A stretch of 23,874 nt of DNA from positions 1 through 23,874 of the IMG/VR virus record IMGVR_UViG_3300042894_003217. One strand, written 5' to 3'. Both the position numbers and the translations under genes were made by a program. Each line of letters opens with the position of its first letter. The stretch's first letter is position 1. This DNA is from a virus. The notes under the pieces were generated by a model, which searched no databases, was not told where the DNA came from, and saw nothing but the letters and a program-made list of their open reading frames with translations. This document shows, piece by piece, positions 14,854-23,857 of this stretch.

Positions 14854-17045
14854 TGGCAACCGCGACCAACCTGACCCCGATCGAAGTCGCAAAGGGCATC
14901 TTCCCTTCGGCTGACTCGTTCGACACGTTGTCGACAACGCTGGAGTCGACGTACCTCGTCCAATACGGGAAGTTCGTCCCGTTCGCCAGCCTTGTTCTCG
15001 ACTCCACGACGTTCTATTCCTCTTCGAGCGTTCGAGCAGACTCGAACAGCGACTTGCACAACGGTTTCTTCGGAGTGGCTCCGAACGGCACGTCGTACAC
15101 TGCCAACGGATCGGCGACTTGCACGCAGCAAGGAGCGTCGGCGAACTTCGCCGCGGTGTGCGGATTCCAGTGGCGCGACTATCAAGTCGACGACGTACAG
15201 CTTCGCGGCAGCTTTCGATTCAGCGGCACGCCTTGCGACGGCAGTGGATTCATCAACTACCAAGGTTTGCGTGGGTTCTTCTTCGGACTCGCCGCGCGCG
15301 TGAACGGCACGCCGACGGGGGCTGGTACTACCAGCACTGCGACGACGAGCGTCAACGGCTACTACTTCGCGTTGGCGGGCGACCCGAATGGTGCGGCAGG
15401 AGGAAGTGGCGGCAACAGCCGCATCCGATACATCTTGGTCAAGGTGGTGTCGGGCGTCGGCACGATCGTCGCCAACTTCAACCCGGTGCCGACATACTCG
15501 CCGCCGCTGACGGGCCTGTTCGCGACAAGCAACGTCGACCGCGTGCTTCGATTCACTTGCCGCACGAACGGCGGCACGGTCGAACTCCGCGGATACGTCA
15601 CCGAAGTGGTGGCCGGACAAGAGATCGAGACTCTAGTCCTGAGCTACGACGATTCCTCGTCGCCGATCACCGCGGCCGGTCGGACGGGCATTATCCTCTC
15701 CGGCGAGAACTCGGTCTGCCCGATGCTGGTAAACGGCACCGTCGCTTCGCGTGGCACGTACCGATGCAACTGGTGGAGCGCCGGCCCGTTCTCCGGCTCC
15801 ACGGTATTCCGCGAGAACTGGACGAGGCTGTGGCAACGCAGCGGTCGAAGCATCTCGATCTCCAGCATCGGCGTGACTCATTCCATCGGTCTGCACAGCC
15901 TGATCCAAGGATGGTGGGGAGACTTCTGGACGTACAACCCGGCCGCGACGACCGACGTGTACACGAACGCGATGCGCGTCGACACGGCGAACAATCGCAT
16001 CCTCGGCAAGCCCAACGTCAACTCGACGAGCGTGTGGGCCTACCGTCCGTACATCGCGCTGGACCCGAAGTTCCAAGATCGTCAGGTGTCGATCACGTTC
16101 GAGAACGCGAACGCCGGTAACACGCGCAACTCCGGCATCATCCTGTTCGGCACTCCTGGTAGTTCGAACGTCGACTTGGCGCTGGGCTACGTGCCGTCCG
16201 GCTACTTGTGCCGCGTCGAGTACACGAACGGTCAATTCGACTTGGTGCTGTATCGCATGCGCGGCAACAACTTTGCGCCCGCACAGTTGACCAAGAAGAC
16301 CAACCTCGCCGGCCTCGCGCTGAACTCGGCGTTCACTCTCAGGTTCAGCGTGCAGACGCTCACGACGCCGAGTCCGCAGGACGGCTACGTCAAGCTGCGC
16401 GCCTACATCGGCGGCGTCTTGCAGACGTGGGACATCGGGGCCGGCGATTACAACGACAGCGGCCAGCCGGTCACCGCCGGCGCTGCGGTCTTCTCGGTGC
16501 TGTCTGATGGCAGCGTGGTCGACAAGAAGACGTCGCGAATCCGCTCGGGCAACGGCGAGGGCCTGACGTTCTCTAGTTCGACGGCGACGACCTCTGGCAA
16601 CGTGTACTTCGACGCATGGGCCATCGGTGCTGGTGGCGGTCCGGTCGACACGCAGGAGAACGATCAGGCTTCGATCCCGGTCGCCGGCGAGAACGACGCG
16701 GCCTCTGGCACGCTGTCGGTGCCCTACGAGTTCGGCTCTCAGGAGTCGGACGCCCGGCTGGCCTTCGACCACACCTTCGAGTCAGACCACCGCTACGTCG
16801 GCGTGCGCCAATCGCGCTCCCGTGGCCGCTGGACGATCGGGAACGAAGCCGCGACCGCCAGCGAGGCCACGACGCTGAAGAGCTTCTGGGACAGCCACAA
16901 GGGCGCGGAGGTGCCCTTCTCGTGGACGACCCCAGCCGGCGCGTCGATCACTGCTAGATTCGTGGTCGACAGCCTGAGCGTCGAGCAGGTCACGCCGAGC
17001 GTGTTCCGCTGGTCGGTCCAGCTCGAGGAGGTGCTCTCCGAATGA
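14853..17045 (+). CDS. distal/minor tail protein with two jelly-roll-like repeats
   Basis: This 730-residue protein occupies the place of lambda gpM. The C-terminal 100 residues (from about 633: DARLAFDHTFESDHRY, RGRWTIGNEA, SWTTPAG, RFVVDSLSV, WSVQLEEVLSE) form the conserved minor tail domain, which resembles the gene at 6837. The first 600 residues are unusual: two beta-rich units, about residues 40-310 and 345-600, share the order LRFTCRTNGGTVELRGYV-DDSSSPITAAGRTGIILSGE (from 232) and LRFSVQT-GYVKLRAYIGG-YNDSGQPVTAGAAVFSVLSD (from 496). They look like concanavalin/LamG-type jelly rolls, which often bind glycans. Tryptophans and tyrosines are frequent. There is no signal peptide. Glycan binding is inferred; a purely structural role is possible. 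The stop overlaps the next ATG by four bases. Confidence 0.82.
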   Translation: MATATNLTPIEVAKGIFPSADSFDTLSTTLESTYLVQYGKFVPFASLVLDSTTFYSSSSVRADSNSDLHNGFFGVAPNGTSYTANGSATCTQQGASANFAAVCGFQWRDYQVDDVQLRGSFRFSGTPCDGSGFINYQGLRGFFFGLAARVNGTPTGAGTTSTATTSVNGYYFALAGDPNGAAGGSGGNSRIRYILVKVVSGVGTIVANFNPVPTYSPPLTGLFATSNVDRVLRFTCRTNGGTVELRGYVTEVVAGQEIETLVLSYDDSSSPITAAGRTGIILSGENSVCPMLVNGTVASRGTYRCNWWSAGPFSGSTVFRENWTRLWQRSGRSISISSIGVTHSIGLHSLIQGWWGDFWTYNPAATTDVYTNAMRVDTANNRILGKPNVNSTSVWAYRPYIALDPKFQDRQVSITFENANAGNTRNSGIILFGTPGSSNVDLALGYVPSGYLCRVEYTNGQFDLVLYRMRGNNFAPAQLTKKTNLAGLALNSAFTLRFSVQTLTTPSPQDGYVKLRAYIGGVLQTWDIGAGDYNDSGQPVTAGAAVFSVLSDGSVVDKKTSRIRSGNGEGLTFSSSTATTSGNVYFDAWAIGAGGGPVDTQENDQASIPVAGENDAASGTLSVPYEFGSQESDARLAFDHTFESDHRYVGVRQSRSRGRWTIGNEAATASEATTLKSFWDSHKGAEVPFSWTTPAGASITARFVVDSLSVEQVTPSVFRWSVQLEEVLSE

Positions 17046-17728
17046 CACAAGACCTGACCTTACTCACGACGCAGCGCGCCCGGTCGCTGTCCGACCCGTA
17101 CCCGTGGATCTGGCTGTACGACATCGAGGTGCCGACCACGCCGCCGACGCGCTACCGACTGACCAACTACGACCGGAACGTGACGTTCGGCTTGGACTCG
17201 GTCGGCGCGGCCCTGACCTACGAGCCGTTTCCGATCGCGCAGTCGGCCGTATCGCAGTCGGCCGAGGGCGACCTGCCGCAGATCCAGCTTCAGATCTCGA
17301 ACGAGTCCCTGATCGTGCGGGCGATCCTCGAAGACCACGACGGGCTGGTCGGCCAGCCGATCGTCATCCGGCTCGTCCACGTCCTCGAGCTTGGCAACCC
17401 GGACGCGGCCCTTCGGTTCGACGGGCAGATCGTCGGATGCAAGGCCACGCTCGATCGCGTGACGTGGAACGTGTCGGCGCTCAACCTGACGCAGGCCGTG
17501 CTACCGGGCCAGAGGTACATTCGGAACCACTGCCGCTTCCGCTACGGCGACGAGCGGTGTGGGTACGACTTGAACGTCGCGGCGCTTGCTGCGGCGCATC
17601 CGACCTGCGAGAAGACCTTGTCGCAGTGCGAGGAGCGCGGCGACACGGAGGTCGCGAACGGATTTGCGCGCCAGCATCCGGCGCGCTTCGGCGGCTGGCC
17701 CGGCATCCCGCGGCAAGGACGAAGGTAG
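17042..17728 (+). CDS. lambda gpL-like minor tail protein (cysteine-cluster tip protein)
   Basis: This 228-residue protein matches the phage minor tail protein L family. It shows YPWIWLYDIEVP, YEPFPIAQSAVSQSAEGDLP, LDRVTWNVSALN, then the conserved end HCRFRYGDERCGYD, TCEKTLSQCEERG, ARFGGWPGIPR. The four cysteines are C164, C173, C189 and C196, the positions expected for the iron-sulfur cluster reported for lambda gpL relatives. The protein caps the distal tail between the M- and J-type components. The start overlaps the previous stop in ATGA at 17042-17045. It is followed within about ten bases by the K-type peptidase, as in lambda. Cluster binding is known for the family and only inferred here. 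Confidence 0.92.
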   Translation: MTQDLTLLTTQRARSLSDPYPWIWLYDIEVPTTPPTRYRLTNYDRNVTFGLDSVGAALTYEPFPIAQSAVSQSAEGDLPQIQLQISNESLIVRAILEDHDGLVGQPIVIRLVHVLELGNPDAALRFDGQIVGCKATLDRVTWNVSALNLTQAVLPGQRYIRNHCRFRYGDERCGYDLNVAALAAAHPTCEKTLSQCEERGDTEVANGFARQHPARFGGWPGIPRQGRR

Positions 17729-17738
17729 ACTCGTGCTC

Positions 17739-18194
17739 ATGCCTAGCGTCGAGCGCGACTTCTACTACGACATGCTCGGCGCTCCGCACGCCGAAGGCGG
17801 GAGAAGTCTGCGGCACGGCATCGACTGCTTGGGCGTGGCGTGGCTTGTGCTGAAGAGGATCCACGGCGAGAAGTGTCTGGACGCCGTCGAGGACTGGGAG
17901 TCGGGCCAGACTACGGCCGACAGCGCGGCGCTCCAGACGTGGAGAATGCAGTACGACGACCGATGGCGTCTTTTGTCGCGCGGATACATCTGCAAGACGA
18001 AGACGCAAGTCGGCGACATCGTCCTCCAGATGATGGGTCCCGAGCGCAACATGCCGCACGTCTCGATCGTCGTGCATTGCGGCAATGCCGAGCCGCTGAT
18101 CCTTCTGACCTCGGATCGGAAGCGTGGCGTGCGCGCGGTCGCCGAACGCATGATCGGACCAATCCACAGCGTCTATCGCCTCATCCTGAAATGA
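17739..18194 (+). CDS. NlpC/P60-type tail assembly peptidase (lambda gpK C-terminal half)
   Basis: A protein of 151 residues from ATG 17739. GTG 17733 is an equally plausible start, since GAAGG at 17721-17725 is seven bases from the GTG and thirteen from the ATG. It has the NlpC/P60 pattern: HGIDCLGVAWLVLKR with nucleophile C30, a GDIVLQMMG strand, then MPHVSIVV with H107 as the likely catalytic histidine. Lambda gpK joins an MPN/JAMM domain to an NlpC domain. Only the NlpC half is present here, a common short form. The enzyme probably cuts peptidoglycan or a tail protein during assembly or entry. It sits between L and J genes, and its stop overlaps the J start (ATGA). The frame is open upstream to 17586, which overlaps the L gene and is unlikely. 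Confidence 0.88.
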   Translation: MPSVERDFYYDMLGAPHAEGGRSLRHGIDCLGVAWLVLKRIHGEKCLDAVEDWESGQTTADSAALQTWRMQYDDRWRLLSRGYICKTKTQVGDIVLQMMGPERNMPHVSIVVHCGNAEPLILLTSDRKRGVRAVAERMIGPIHSVYRLILK

Positions 18195-21100
18195 TCGAAG
18201 TCCTCCTGATCCAGAACGTCTTCGCGGGCGCACGCGGCGCGGAGCTGTTGCGCGTCGATCGTCGGCAAGCCCTGGTGGTGGACTTGCTGCCGCCGGGCTG
18301 GATCGACCACAAGGAGAACATCATCCCGGTGCGCGGAGTGAAGCGTCTTGCTTGGGACGACGAGATCCTCGCCGGCGACCGCATCGGATTCCTGCTCGCT
18401 CCGCGCGGCATCGAGTTCACGCTTGCCGGATTCGTCAAGTACCTCGCGATCATGTTCGCCGCGAACGTGATCATGCGCGCGCTGCTACCGAAGCCTCCGA
18501 AGCCGCGCAAGGACGACAGCTCGGCGACGTACGGCTACTCGGGCATCGAGCCTTCGCGCGTCGAGGGCGAGCCGATCCCGCTCTACTACGGCAAGATGCG
18601 CGTGGGCGGTCAGGTCATCAACGAGTTCATCGACGACTTCGGCAGCGGCGGCGCGCAGTATTCGGTGCTGCTTTCTCTGGGCGAAGGGGCGCTCGAAGAG
18701 ATCGCCGGCCAGACTTCCGACACCGCCGTCCCGATCACGAGCAATTCCAGTTCAAGCGTGCTTCCGGCCGGCAAGTTGTACGTCAACGACAGCGACGCCT
18801 CGAGCCTGCAAGGCGTGACTGTGCAGGTAAGGATGGGCACGCTCGAGCAGTCCTCCATCGAGGGCTTCGAGTTCGCCTCGAGCGTCGTGGCGATCGACAC
18901 GGAACTGGTCGGTCCGGGCGACTCGATCTTCGATCAAGTCCTGAACTACAGCTCGCCGCAGTTCCTCGTCAACGGCACGACCTCGAGCAACGCGACGTGG
19001 ACGGAATTCGGCATCACTTACACGATGACGGTCGAGGGCGAAGAGGCCGTCATCAAGGTGCTGTACCCGGAGGGCTTGACGCTCTCGACGGGCGGGAACT
19101 TGGTCGCGACGAACAGCGGCATCGCGGTCCGCTACATCGAGCTCAACGCACTGGGCGTGCCGATCACGACCGGCGGTCCCGAGGGCGACGGCTATGTGCG
19201 CCTGCGCCCGACGCGTTTCGTTTCAAAACTGAATCCCGGGTCGACGGTCGACACGCGCGTGCCGCTTTACGATCCGCAGACCTTCACTCGACCGGCGCTT
19301 GCACCGTCGCTCCTGTTCGACTTCACCAGCACGCCAACCACTGCTCCCAGCGCGGCCTTCCTCAGCAGGACTGGAACTCTGACCGTGCCGGCCAATGGTC
19401 CGCTATGGACGAGCTCTGGAGCCGCGGAGTCGTTCACGGTCGAGATGTTCTGCTATGTGCAGACGAAGAGCGTAGTATTTACTGGAGTTAGTACCTTTGT
19501 CTACCGAGTCGTGCGCAGCACCACGGTGCCGGCAGGAGCGTGGTTCAAGCTCGGCCAGATTCGCGTCGGCGCTCTTCGGCCCACGTTCACGCTCGCTCCC
19601 GGGCAGAGCGTTCAACGCACAGTGCCGTACGTCCAACTGAACAGCACAACCTCCAGCCAGTTCTACGAGGGCAAGGGCGAGACGTTCTTCACTCCGAGCT
19701 TTGTGTTTGCAAACACGATCGCAGACCAGAATGCCGACGACGATGAATCGTTCACGCCGGCCGCGGCTTACGCGCCTGGCGGCTGGAAGCACATCGTCGC
19801 GACGTTCGAGACGAGCGCCGTCGGGACGTTGAACCGCGTGCGTCTGTACGCCAACGGCGTCAAGCTCGTCGACACGACGACATCGCAGACCGTCACGCTG
19901 CCCAACTTCTCGTCGATCGGCGCTGGCAACTTCGAGATCCGTGGGCCCGGCACCGATGGAATGATGCAGAACGTCGTCATCTACAAGGGCGTCATGGACG
20001 AGGACACGATCCGTCGCCAATACAACAACGGCAACGGGCGCACGAACTTCATCTCAGACTTGGTGCCGGTTTTCTACATGTCGGGCGCAAGCACGACGGT
20101 CGACGGATCCGGCAACGGAAACACGATGACGGTCAACGGGCCGAACCTTGTCTCCGATTCGACCTACAGCATCATCGAGGGCACGACACCTCCTACTCAA
20201 CGGGTCAAGAAATCCAAGTACAAGATCGAGGTCCTGCGCTCGATCGAGAACTCCTCGAGCGTGAACGCAGCGGACACGATGCGCTGGCAGTCGCTTTCGC
20301 TGCGCGAGTACGACCCGTTCACTTATCCGACAGCTCCCCTGGTCGGCGTGAACGTACGCGCCTCGAGCGAGATCAGCGGCAACACGCCGAACGTGACGGT
20401 CGTGGTGAAGGGCCGAAAGGTGCCGGTGTGGGACAAGATCTCGACCGACTTCCCGACGTTCACGGTCGAGTTCTCGCGCTGCCCTGCGTGGATCGTCGTC
20501 GACATGTTGCTCGACAAGAACTGGGGACTCGGCAATACGTTCGACAACACCGACCTCGACATCGCCACGTTCCAAGAGTGGGCCGACTACTGCGACGGAC
20601 TGGTCTACAACCAGTCCGGCTACACGGCTACCTACAGCGCGACGACCAGCGGTTCGGCGATGACGTGGAGCGACGTACTGCACACGACGGACAGCAGCGG
20701 CCGCGTGTTCGAGTTCTATGTGCCGAAGGACTCGATCCCGAGCACGGTCAAGATCGGCGACTACATCTGGGTCACGGGCACGCCTTCCTTGCCGTCTGGC
20801 GTCGCGTTCAATTCGGACAACGCAGGTGTCGCCGGCAACTACGAGATCGTCGACATCCAGCGTCCGGCCGTTGCTCCGCACAAGATCATCGTGCGCAACC
20901 CGTCGCTCTCGAACACGCCGTGGGCCGTGGGCTCGCTTATGTCCTCGGTCGTGACTCCGGCCGGCACCATCCAGACTCGGCATCCTCGATTCCAGTACGA
21001 CGGCGCGATCGACCAGCAGGGTTCGGCGTGGGATGCACTGCTCCAAGTGTGCGCCAGCGGCCGCGCGACGATCATCCGTGACGGACGCAAGGTGCGCATC

Positions 21101-23212
21101 GCGGTGTTCAAGCCGAAGAGCGTGTCCGAGATCGTCGGCATGGCGCAGATCGAGGCGGGCAGCTTCGAGGTCGAGTACCTCAACCCCAAGACGCGCTTCA
21201 ACCAGATCGAGATCGGCTTCTTGGACGAGGCGCTGTTCTACGAGCGGTCCATGGTCTCCGTAGAGCATCCGACCATCGCCGGCACGACTGACTCCGGCTT
21301 GATTCGCCGGCGGAACTTCTTCCAAGAAGGCGTGATCCGACGCGCTCAAGTTCTACGGCAGGCGCGCTACCTGCTAAACCAAGAGAACGAGGTGCGGAGG
21401 AAGGGACGCTTCGTGGGCTCGATCGACCTCGTCGGCCTCCAGCCGCTGGACGTGATTCGCATCGCGCACGACGTACTCGACCGCGGCGTCTCTGGTCGCG
21501 TGAAGCAGGACTCGAGCCTGAGCACGCAGGTGTACCTTGATCGCACGGTCGTGCTCGCGGCCGCGACGACGTACAAGCTGACCGTGCGAAGCGCGAACGC
21601 AGGCGTCTCCAACCCGCCGACGTTGACCGTCACCTCGGCGGCCGGAACCTATGCCATCGGCTCGCCGATCACGGTGTCGACGGGCTACGGCATCGCGCCT
21701 CTGAAGGACGACGTGTGGATCCTCCACACCGACGGCGAAGACCTGCTGGCGCAGGTCGACTCCATCACGTTGACGCCGGAGCTCCAGCGCGAGATCCAAT
21801 GGTCGGAGTACGTCGAAAGCGTGTACGACGTCGAGGACGTCGGCGACACGCCTGACATCGACGTGGAGTTCCTGACCGCCGAGACTCCGGCCGCTGGTCG
21901 TCAGTCGATCCCGCCGATCGTCGACAACGTGCGCGCGAAGGAAGTCGTGGCGCGTGGGCCGGGCGGATCGCATCAGCCAAGACTCCTGGTGTCGTGGGAG
22001 TACGGCGACAACTCCTCGGACACGCTGGCCGGCTTCGACGTGTACGTCGCGCCCGACATCGGCCTCCTCGAGCCGTTCTTCGAACTCAAGGCCACGGCGC
22101 TTCCCAGCGACCGTTCAGCCGTCGTCACGCTCGAGAACGCCAGCGTCGGCGATTCCTTCCTCGTGGCCGTCGTGTCGCGGAGCCAAGGCGGGCAAGCACG
22201 CCTGCCGTCGCGCAGCGGGCAGTCGTCCGTGCGCATGATCGGCCGGTCGCCGGCACCGACTGCGCCGGACTGGGACTCGTCGTTCCCATACTCCTTGGAC
22301 GGCGAGCTGGCGACGTACCGCGTCGAGCCCGGATCTGTCGACGAGTCCACCACGCTCGAGATTCGGCGCGGCGGCTGGCTGCTTGGACAGCGTGTCGGCG
22401 CGATGCCGCAGGACTCCGGCAAGTTCGGGCCGACGGCGAATTGGACCAGCGCGGTGGCGACGAGCGTCTCGGCTCGCGAGCACCTGCACGGCATCGGTCA
22501 GGCTGGTCAGTTGTTCGTGCGCGCGGTCAGCGAGCGCAACAAGTGGTCGACCGCGGACGTCGTGGCGTGGAATCCCGCTCCTGTGGACAGCGAGGCCATC
22601 GTCGACTCGGGCAACAGCACTTACTTCACTCGATCTTGGGAGGACTACGGGATCGGATGGCGCAGGTCGGGCGCGGTCACGCCGAACGCCACGCTGACGA
22701 ACTGCCAAGTGACGACCTCGATCATGTTCCCGCAGGGCTACCTCGAGTTCAGCGGCTCGAACTTGACGGCGACGTACACGACGTCCGATCCCTTGGTGCT
22801 CGTGGACCAGCGCGCCGAATGGTTCTACAACTCGGCATTCTTCGTCGGCGAGCAGATCTGGCCGACGACGTGGGACGACAGCGCGCACGTCTGGGACAAC
22901 GGCGAGGCGCAGTGGTCGTGGGAAGGGCCGTTGAACAAGCTCGCCGCGGCCGACGACCTCGGGCGCGTGGAGGTGAAGATCGAGTTTCGCACGCTGGACG
23001 AGGACGACACCTACTCGGACTTTCAGGCATACACGCCGGGCAAGGTTCGCTGCCAGCACGTCCAATGGAGGCTCACCATGACTCGTCCGAGCACGGCCTT
23101 CCAAGTCCGCATCTATCGGTTCTCGACGCAGTTGTTGCGCATCCCGCGGCAACGCTTCGAGCGCAGCGGTCTACAGTTCTTCGTCGAGCACCAGATCTTT
23201 GGGAGGACGTGA
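18191..23212 (+). CDS. tail tip attachment protein J-like, with I-like N-terminus and LamG-like insertion
   Basis: A 1673-residue central tail tip protein. Residues 1-110 look like a short gpI-like unit with a hydrophobic stretch (FVKYLAIMFAANVIMRALLP, about 80-99). J proper starts at YGYSGIEPSRVEGEPIPLYYG (about 113). A beta domain of 250 residues is inserted near 370-620 and has LamG traits: GWKHIVATF, VRLYANGVKL, NVVIYKGVMDED. The J hub resumes at TQRVKKSKYKIEVL and SSEISGNTPNVTVVVKGRKV (about 722-740), RCPAWIVVDMLLDKNWGLG and EWADYC. A second small beta insertion (about 808-930) precedes RFQYDGAIDQQGSAWDALL. Fibronectin type III-like units lie near 1240-1350 and 1355-1465, then a beta-rich end with RIYRFSTQLLRIPRQRFE. 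J-type proteins form the trimeric hub and recognise the host receptor. The start is set by the ATGA overlap; the frame open back to 17840 is within the K gene. Confidence 0.92.
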   Translation: MIEVLLIQNVFAGARGAELLRVDRRQALVVDLLPPGWIDHKENIIPVRGVKRLAWDDEILAGDRIGFLLAPRGIEFTLAGFVKYLAIMFAANVIMRALLPKPPKPRKDDSSATYGYSGIEPSRVEGEPIPLYYGKMRVGGQVINEFIDDFGSGGAQYSVLLSLGEGALEEIAGQTSDTAVPITSNSSSSVLPAGKLYVNDSDASSLQGVTVQVRMGTLEQSSIEGFEFASSVVAIDTELVGPGDSIFDQVLNYSSPQFLVNGTTSSNATWTEFGITYTMTVEGEEAVIKVLYPEGLTLSTGGNLVATNSGIAVRYIELNALGVPITTGGPEGDGYVRLRPTRFVSKLNPGSTVDTRVPLYDPQTFTRPALAPSLLFDFTSTPTTAPSAAFLSRTGTLTVPANGPLWTSSGAAESFTVEMFCYVQTKSVVFTGVSTFVYRVVRSTTVPAGAWFKLGQIRVGALRPTFTLAPGQSVQRTVPYVQLNSTTSSQFYEGKGETFFTPSFVFANTIADQNADDDESFTPAAAYAPGGWKHIVATFETSAVGTLNRVRLYANGVKLVDTTTSQTVTLPNFSSIGAGNFEIRGPGTDGMMQNVVIYKGVMDEDTIRRQYNNGNGRTNFISDLVPVFYMSGASTTVDGSGNGNTMTVNGPNLVSDSTYSIIEGTTPPTQRVKKSKYKIEVLRSIENSSSVNAADTMRWQSLSLREYDPFTYPTAPLVGVNVRASSEISGNTPNVTVVVKGRKVPVWDKISTDFPTFTVEFSRCPAWIVVDMLLDKNWGLGNTFDNTDLDIATFQEWADYCDGLVYNQSGYTATYSATTSGSAMTWSDVLHTTDSSGRVFEFYVPKDSIPSTVKIGDYIWVTGTPSLPSGVAFNSDNAGVAGNYEIVDIQRPAVAPHKIIVRNPSLSNTPWAVGSLMSSVVTPAGTIQTRHPRFQYDGAIDQQGSAWDALLQVCASGRATIIRDGRKVRIAVFKPKSVSEIVGMAQIEAGSFEVEYLNPKTRFNQIEIGFLDEALFYERSMVSVEHPTIAGTTDSGLIRRRNFFQEGVIRRAQVLRQARYLLNQENEVRRKGRFVGSIDLVGLQPLDVIRIAHDVLDRGVSGRVKQDSSLSTQVYLDRTVVLAAATTYKLTVRSANAGVSNPPTLTVTSAAGTYAIGSPITVSTGYGIAPLKDDVWILHTDGEDLLAQVDSITLTPELQREIQWSEYVESVYDVEDVGDTPDIDVEFLTAETPAAGRQSIPPIVDNVRAKEVVARGPGGSHQPRLLVSWEYGDNSSDTLAGFDVYVAPDIGLLEPFFELKATALPSDRSAVVTLENASVGDSFLVAVVSRSQGGQARLPSRSGQSSVRMIGRSPAPTAPDWDSSFPYSLDGELATYRVEPGSVDESTTLEIRRGGWLLGQRVGAMPQDSGKFGPTANWTSAVATSVSAREHLHGIGQAGQLFVRAVSERNKWSTADVVAWNPAPVDSEAIVDSGNSTYFTRSWEDYGIGWRRSGAVTPNATLTNCQVTTSIMFPQGYLEFSGSNLTATYTTSDPLVLVDQRAEWFYNSAFFVGEQIWPTTWDDSAHVWDNGEAQWSWEGPLNKLAAADDLGRVEVKIEFRTLDEDDTYSDFQAYTPGKVRCQHVQWRLTMTRPSTAFQVRIYRFSTQLLRIPRQRFERSGLQFFVEHQIFGRT

Positions 23213-23215
23213 TAC

Positions 23216-23584
23216 ATGGCACGCGGAGACATCGTCACCAGCTATTTGTCCGGGCAGACCAACGGCAAGAACATCCTCATCACAGCGACGACGAGCGGTG
23301 GAGCGCAGACGATCCACACCGTGAACTCGGGCACGACCACGCTCGAGTTCCTAACCATCGAGGCGTGCCATGTGGCTACAGGTCATGCCAGCACTGGTCT
23401 ATGGTTGTTGATGGGCGGAACGAGTTCGCCGGATGACTTGATCCATATCGACCTTGTCCACGGCGATGGTGCTGTTGTCGTTCAAGACAAGAGGCTCATG
23501 CAGAACGGCGTGATCGTGAAAGCGTACGCTGACGCCGCCAGTAGAGTCGTCGTCTACGGCTACTACCAGAGGTACACGGTGTGA
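23216..23584 (+). CDS. small beta-rich tail-tip-associated protein (hypothetical)
   Basis: A 122-residue protein with GGGAGG about ten bases before ATG 23216, three bases after the J stop. The sequence alternates hydrophobic strands with glycine/threonine turns: KNILITATTSGG, TTTLEFLTIEACH, GLWLLMGG, GAVVVQDKRLMQNGVIVKAY, RVVVYGYYQRYTV. There is no signal peptide or membrane segment. It resembles small proteins that follow J genes in other phages and are usually unnamed; some attach tail fibres or form a fibre base. Codon choice is a little more relaxed than in the J gene. The stop overlaps the next GTG start. The function is inferred from place only. Confidence 0.75.
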   Translation: MARGDIVTSYLSGQTNGKNILITATTSGGAQTIHTVNSGTTTLEFLTIEACHVATGHASTGLWLLMGGTSSPDDLIHIDLVHGDGAVVVQDKRLMQNGVIVKAYADAASRVVVYGYYQRYTV

Positions 23585-23856
23585 GTCGTTACCAGACGAA
23601 GCTTTGCAAGGCCAAGGGCGGCGGCGGTGGATCGACCGATCTCGGCTACACGGCGGCGACGCGGCTGCTGACGAGCAGCACGGGCGCGGACGTCACGCTG
23701 CCTTTGTTCTCGTCTTCGGACGCGGGCCTGACGCCGTCGAGCGGAGGCGGCACCACGAACTTCTTGCGCTCGGACGGGACGTGGGCCAGTCCTGGCAACG
23801 GCGGTGGATTGACTCAGCCGCAGATCATGACGCGCATGGCGTTCGGAGGATTCTGA
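23581..23856 (+). CDS. short tail fibre / collar-like protein
   Basis: A 91-residue protein starting at GTG 23581, in a GTGA overlap with the previous stop. After a basic start (SRYQTKLCKAK) and a GGGGG stretch it carries DLGYTAATRLLTSSTGADVTLP, then LFSSSDAGLTPSSGGG and TNFLRSDGTWASPG. This is the motif set seen repeatedly in phage tail fibre shafts (YTaatr-l-SstG-daTLP--s---aGL, FLR-DGTW). It is far shorter than usual fibres, so it may be a fibre N-terminal adaptor, with the distal fibre encoded by the next gene. The C-terminus is helical (QPQIMTRMAFGGF). GGAGGA near its end is the ribosome binding site of the next gene. Confidence 0.75.
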   Translation: MSRYQTKLCKAKGGGGGSTDLGYTAATRLLTSSTGADVTLPLFSSSDAGLTPSSGGGTTNFLRSDGTWASPGNGGGLTQPQIMTRMAFGGF

Positions 23857-23857
23857 G

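Noticed and set aside
19292-20040. A diversity-generating retroelement targeting the lectin-like domain
   Set aside because: No reverse transcriptase, template repeat or adenine-mutated variable repeat is visible in the window.
20054-21349. A 431-residue minus-strand frame opposite the J gene
   Set aside because: Same antisense composition, no start signal, and the + strand J domains here are clear.
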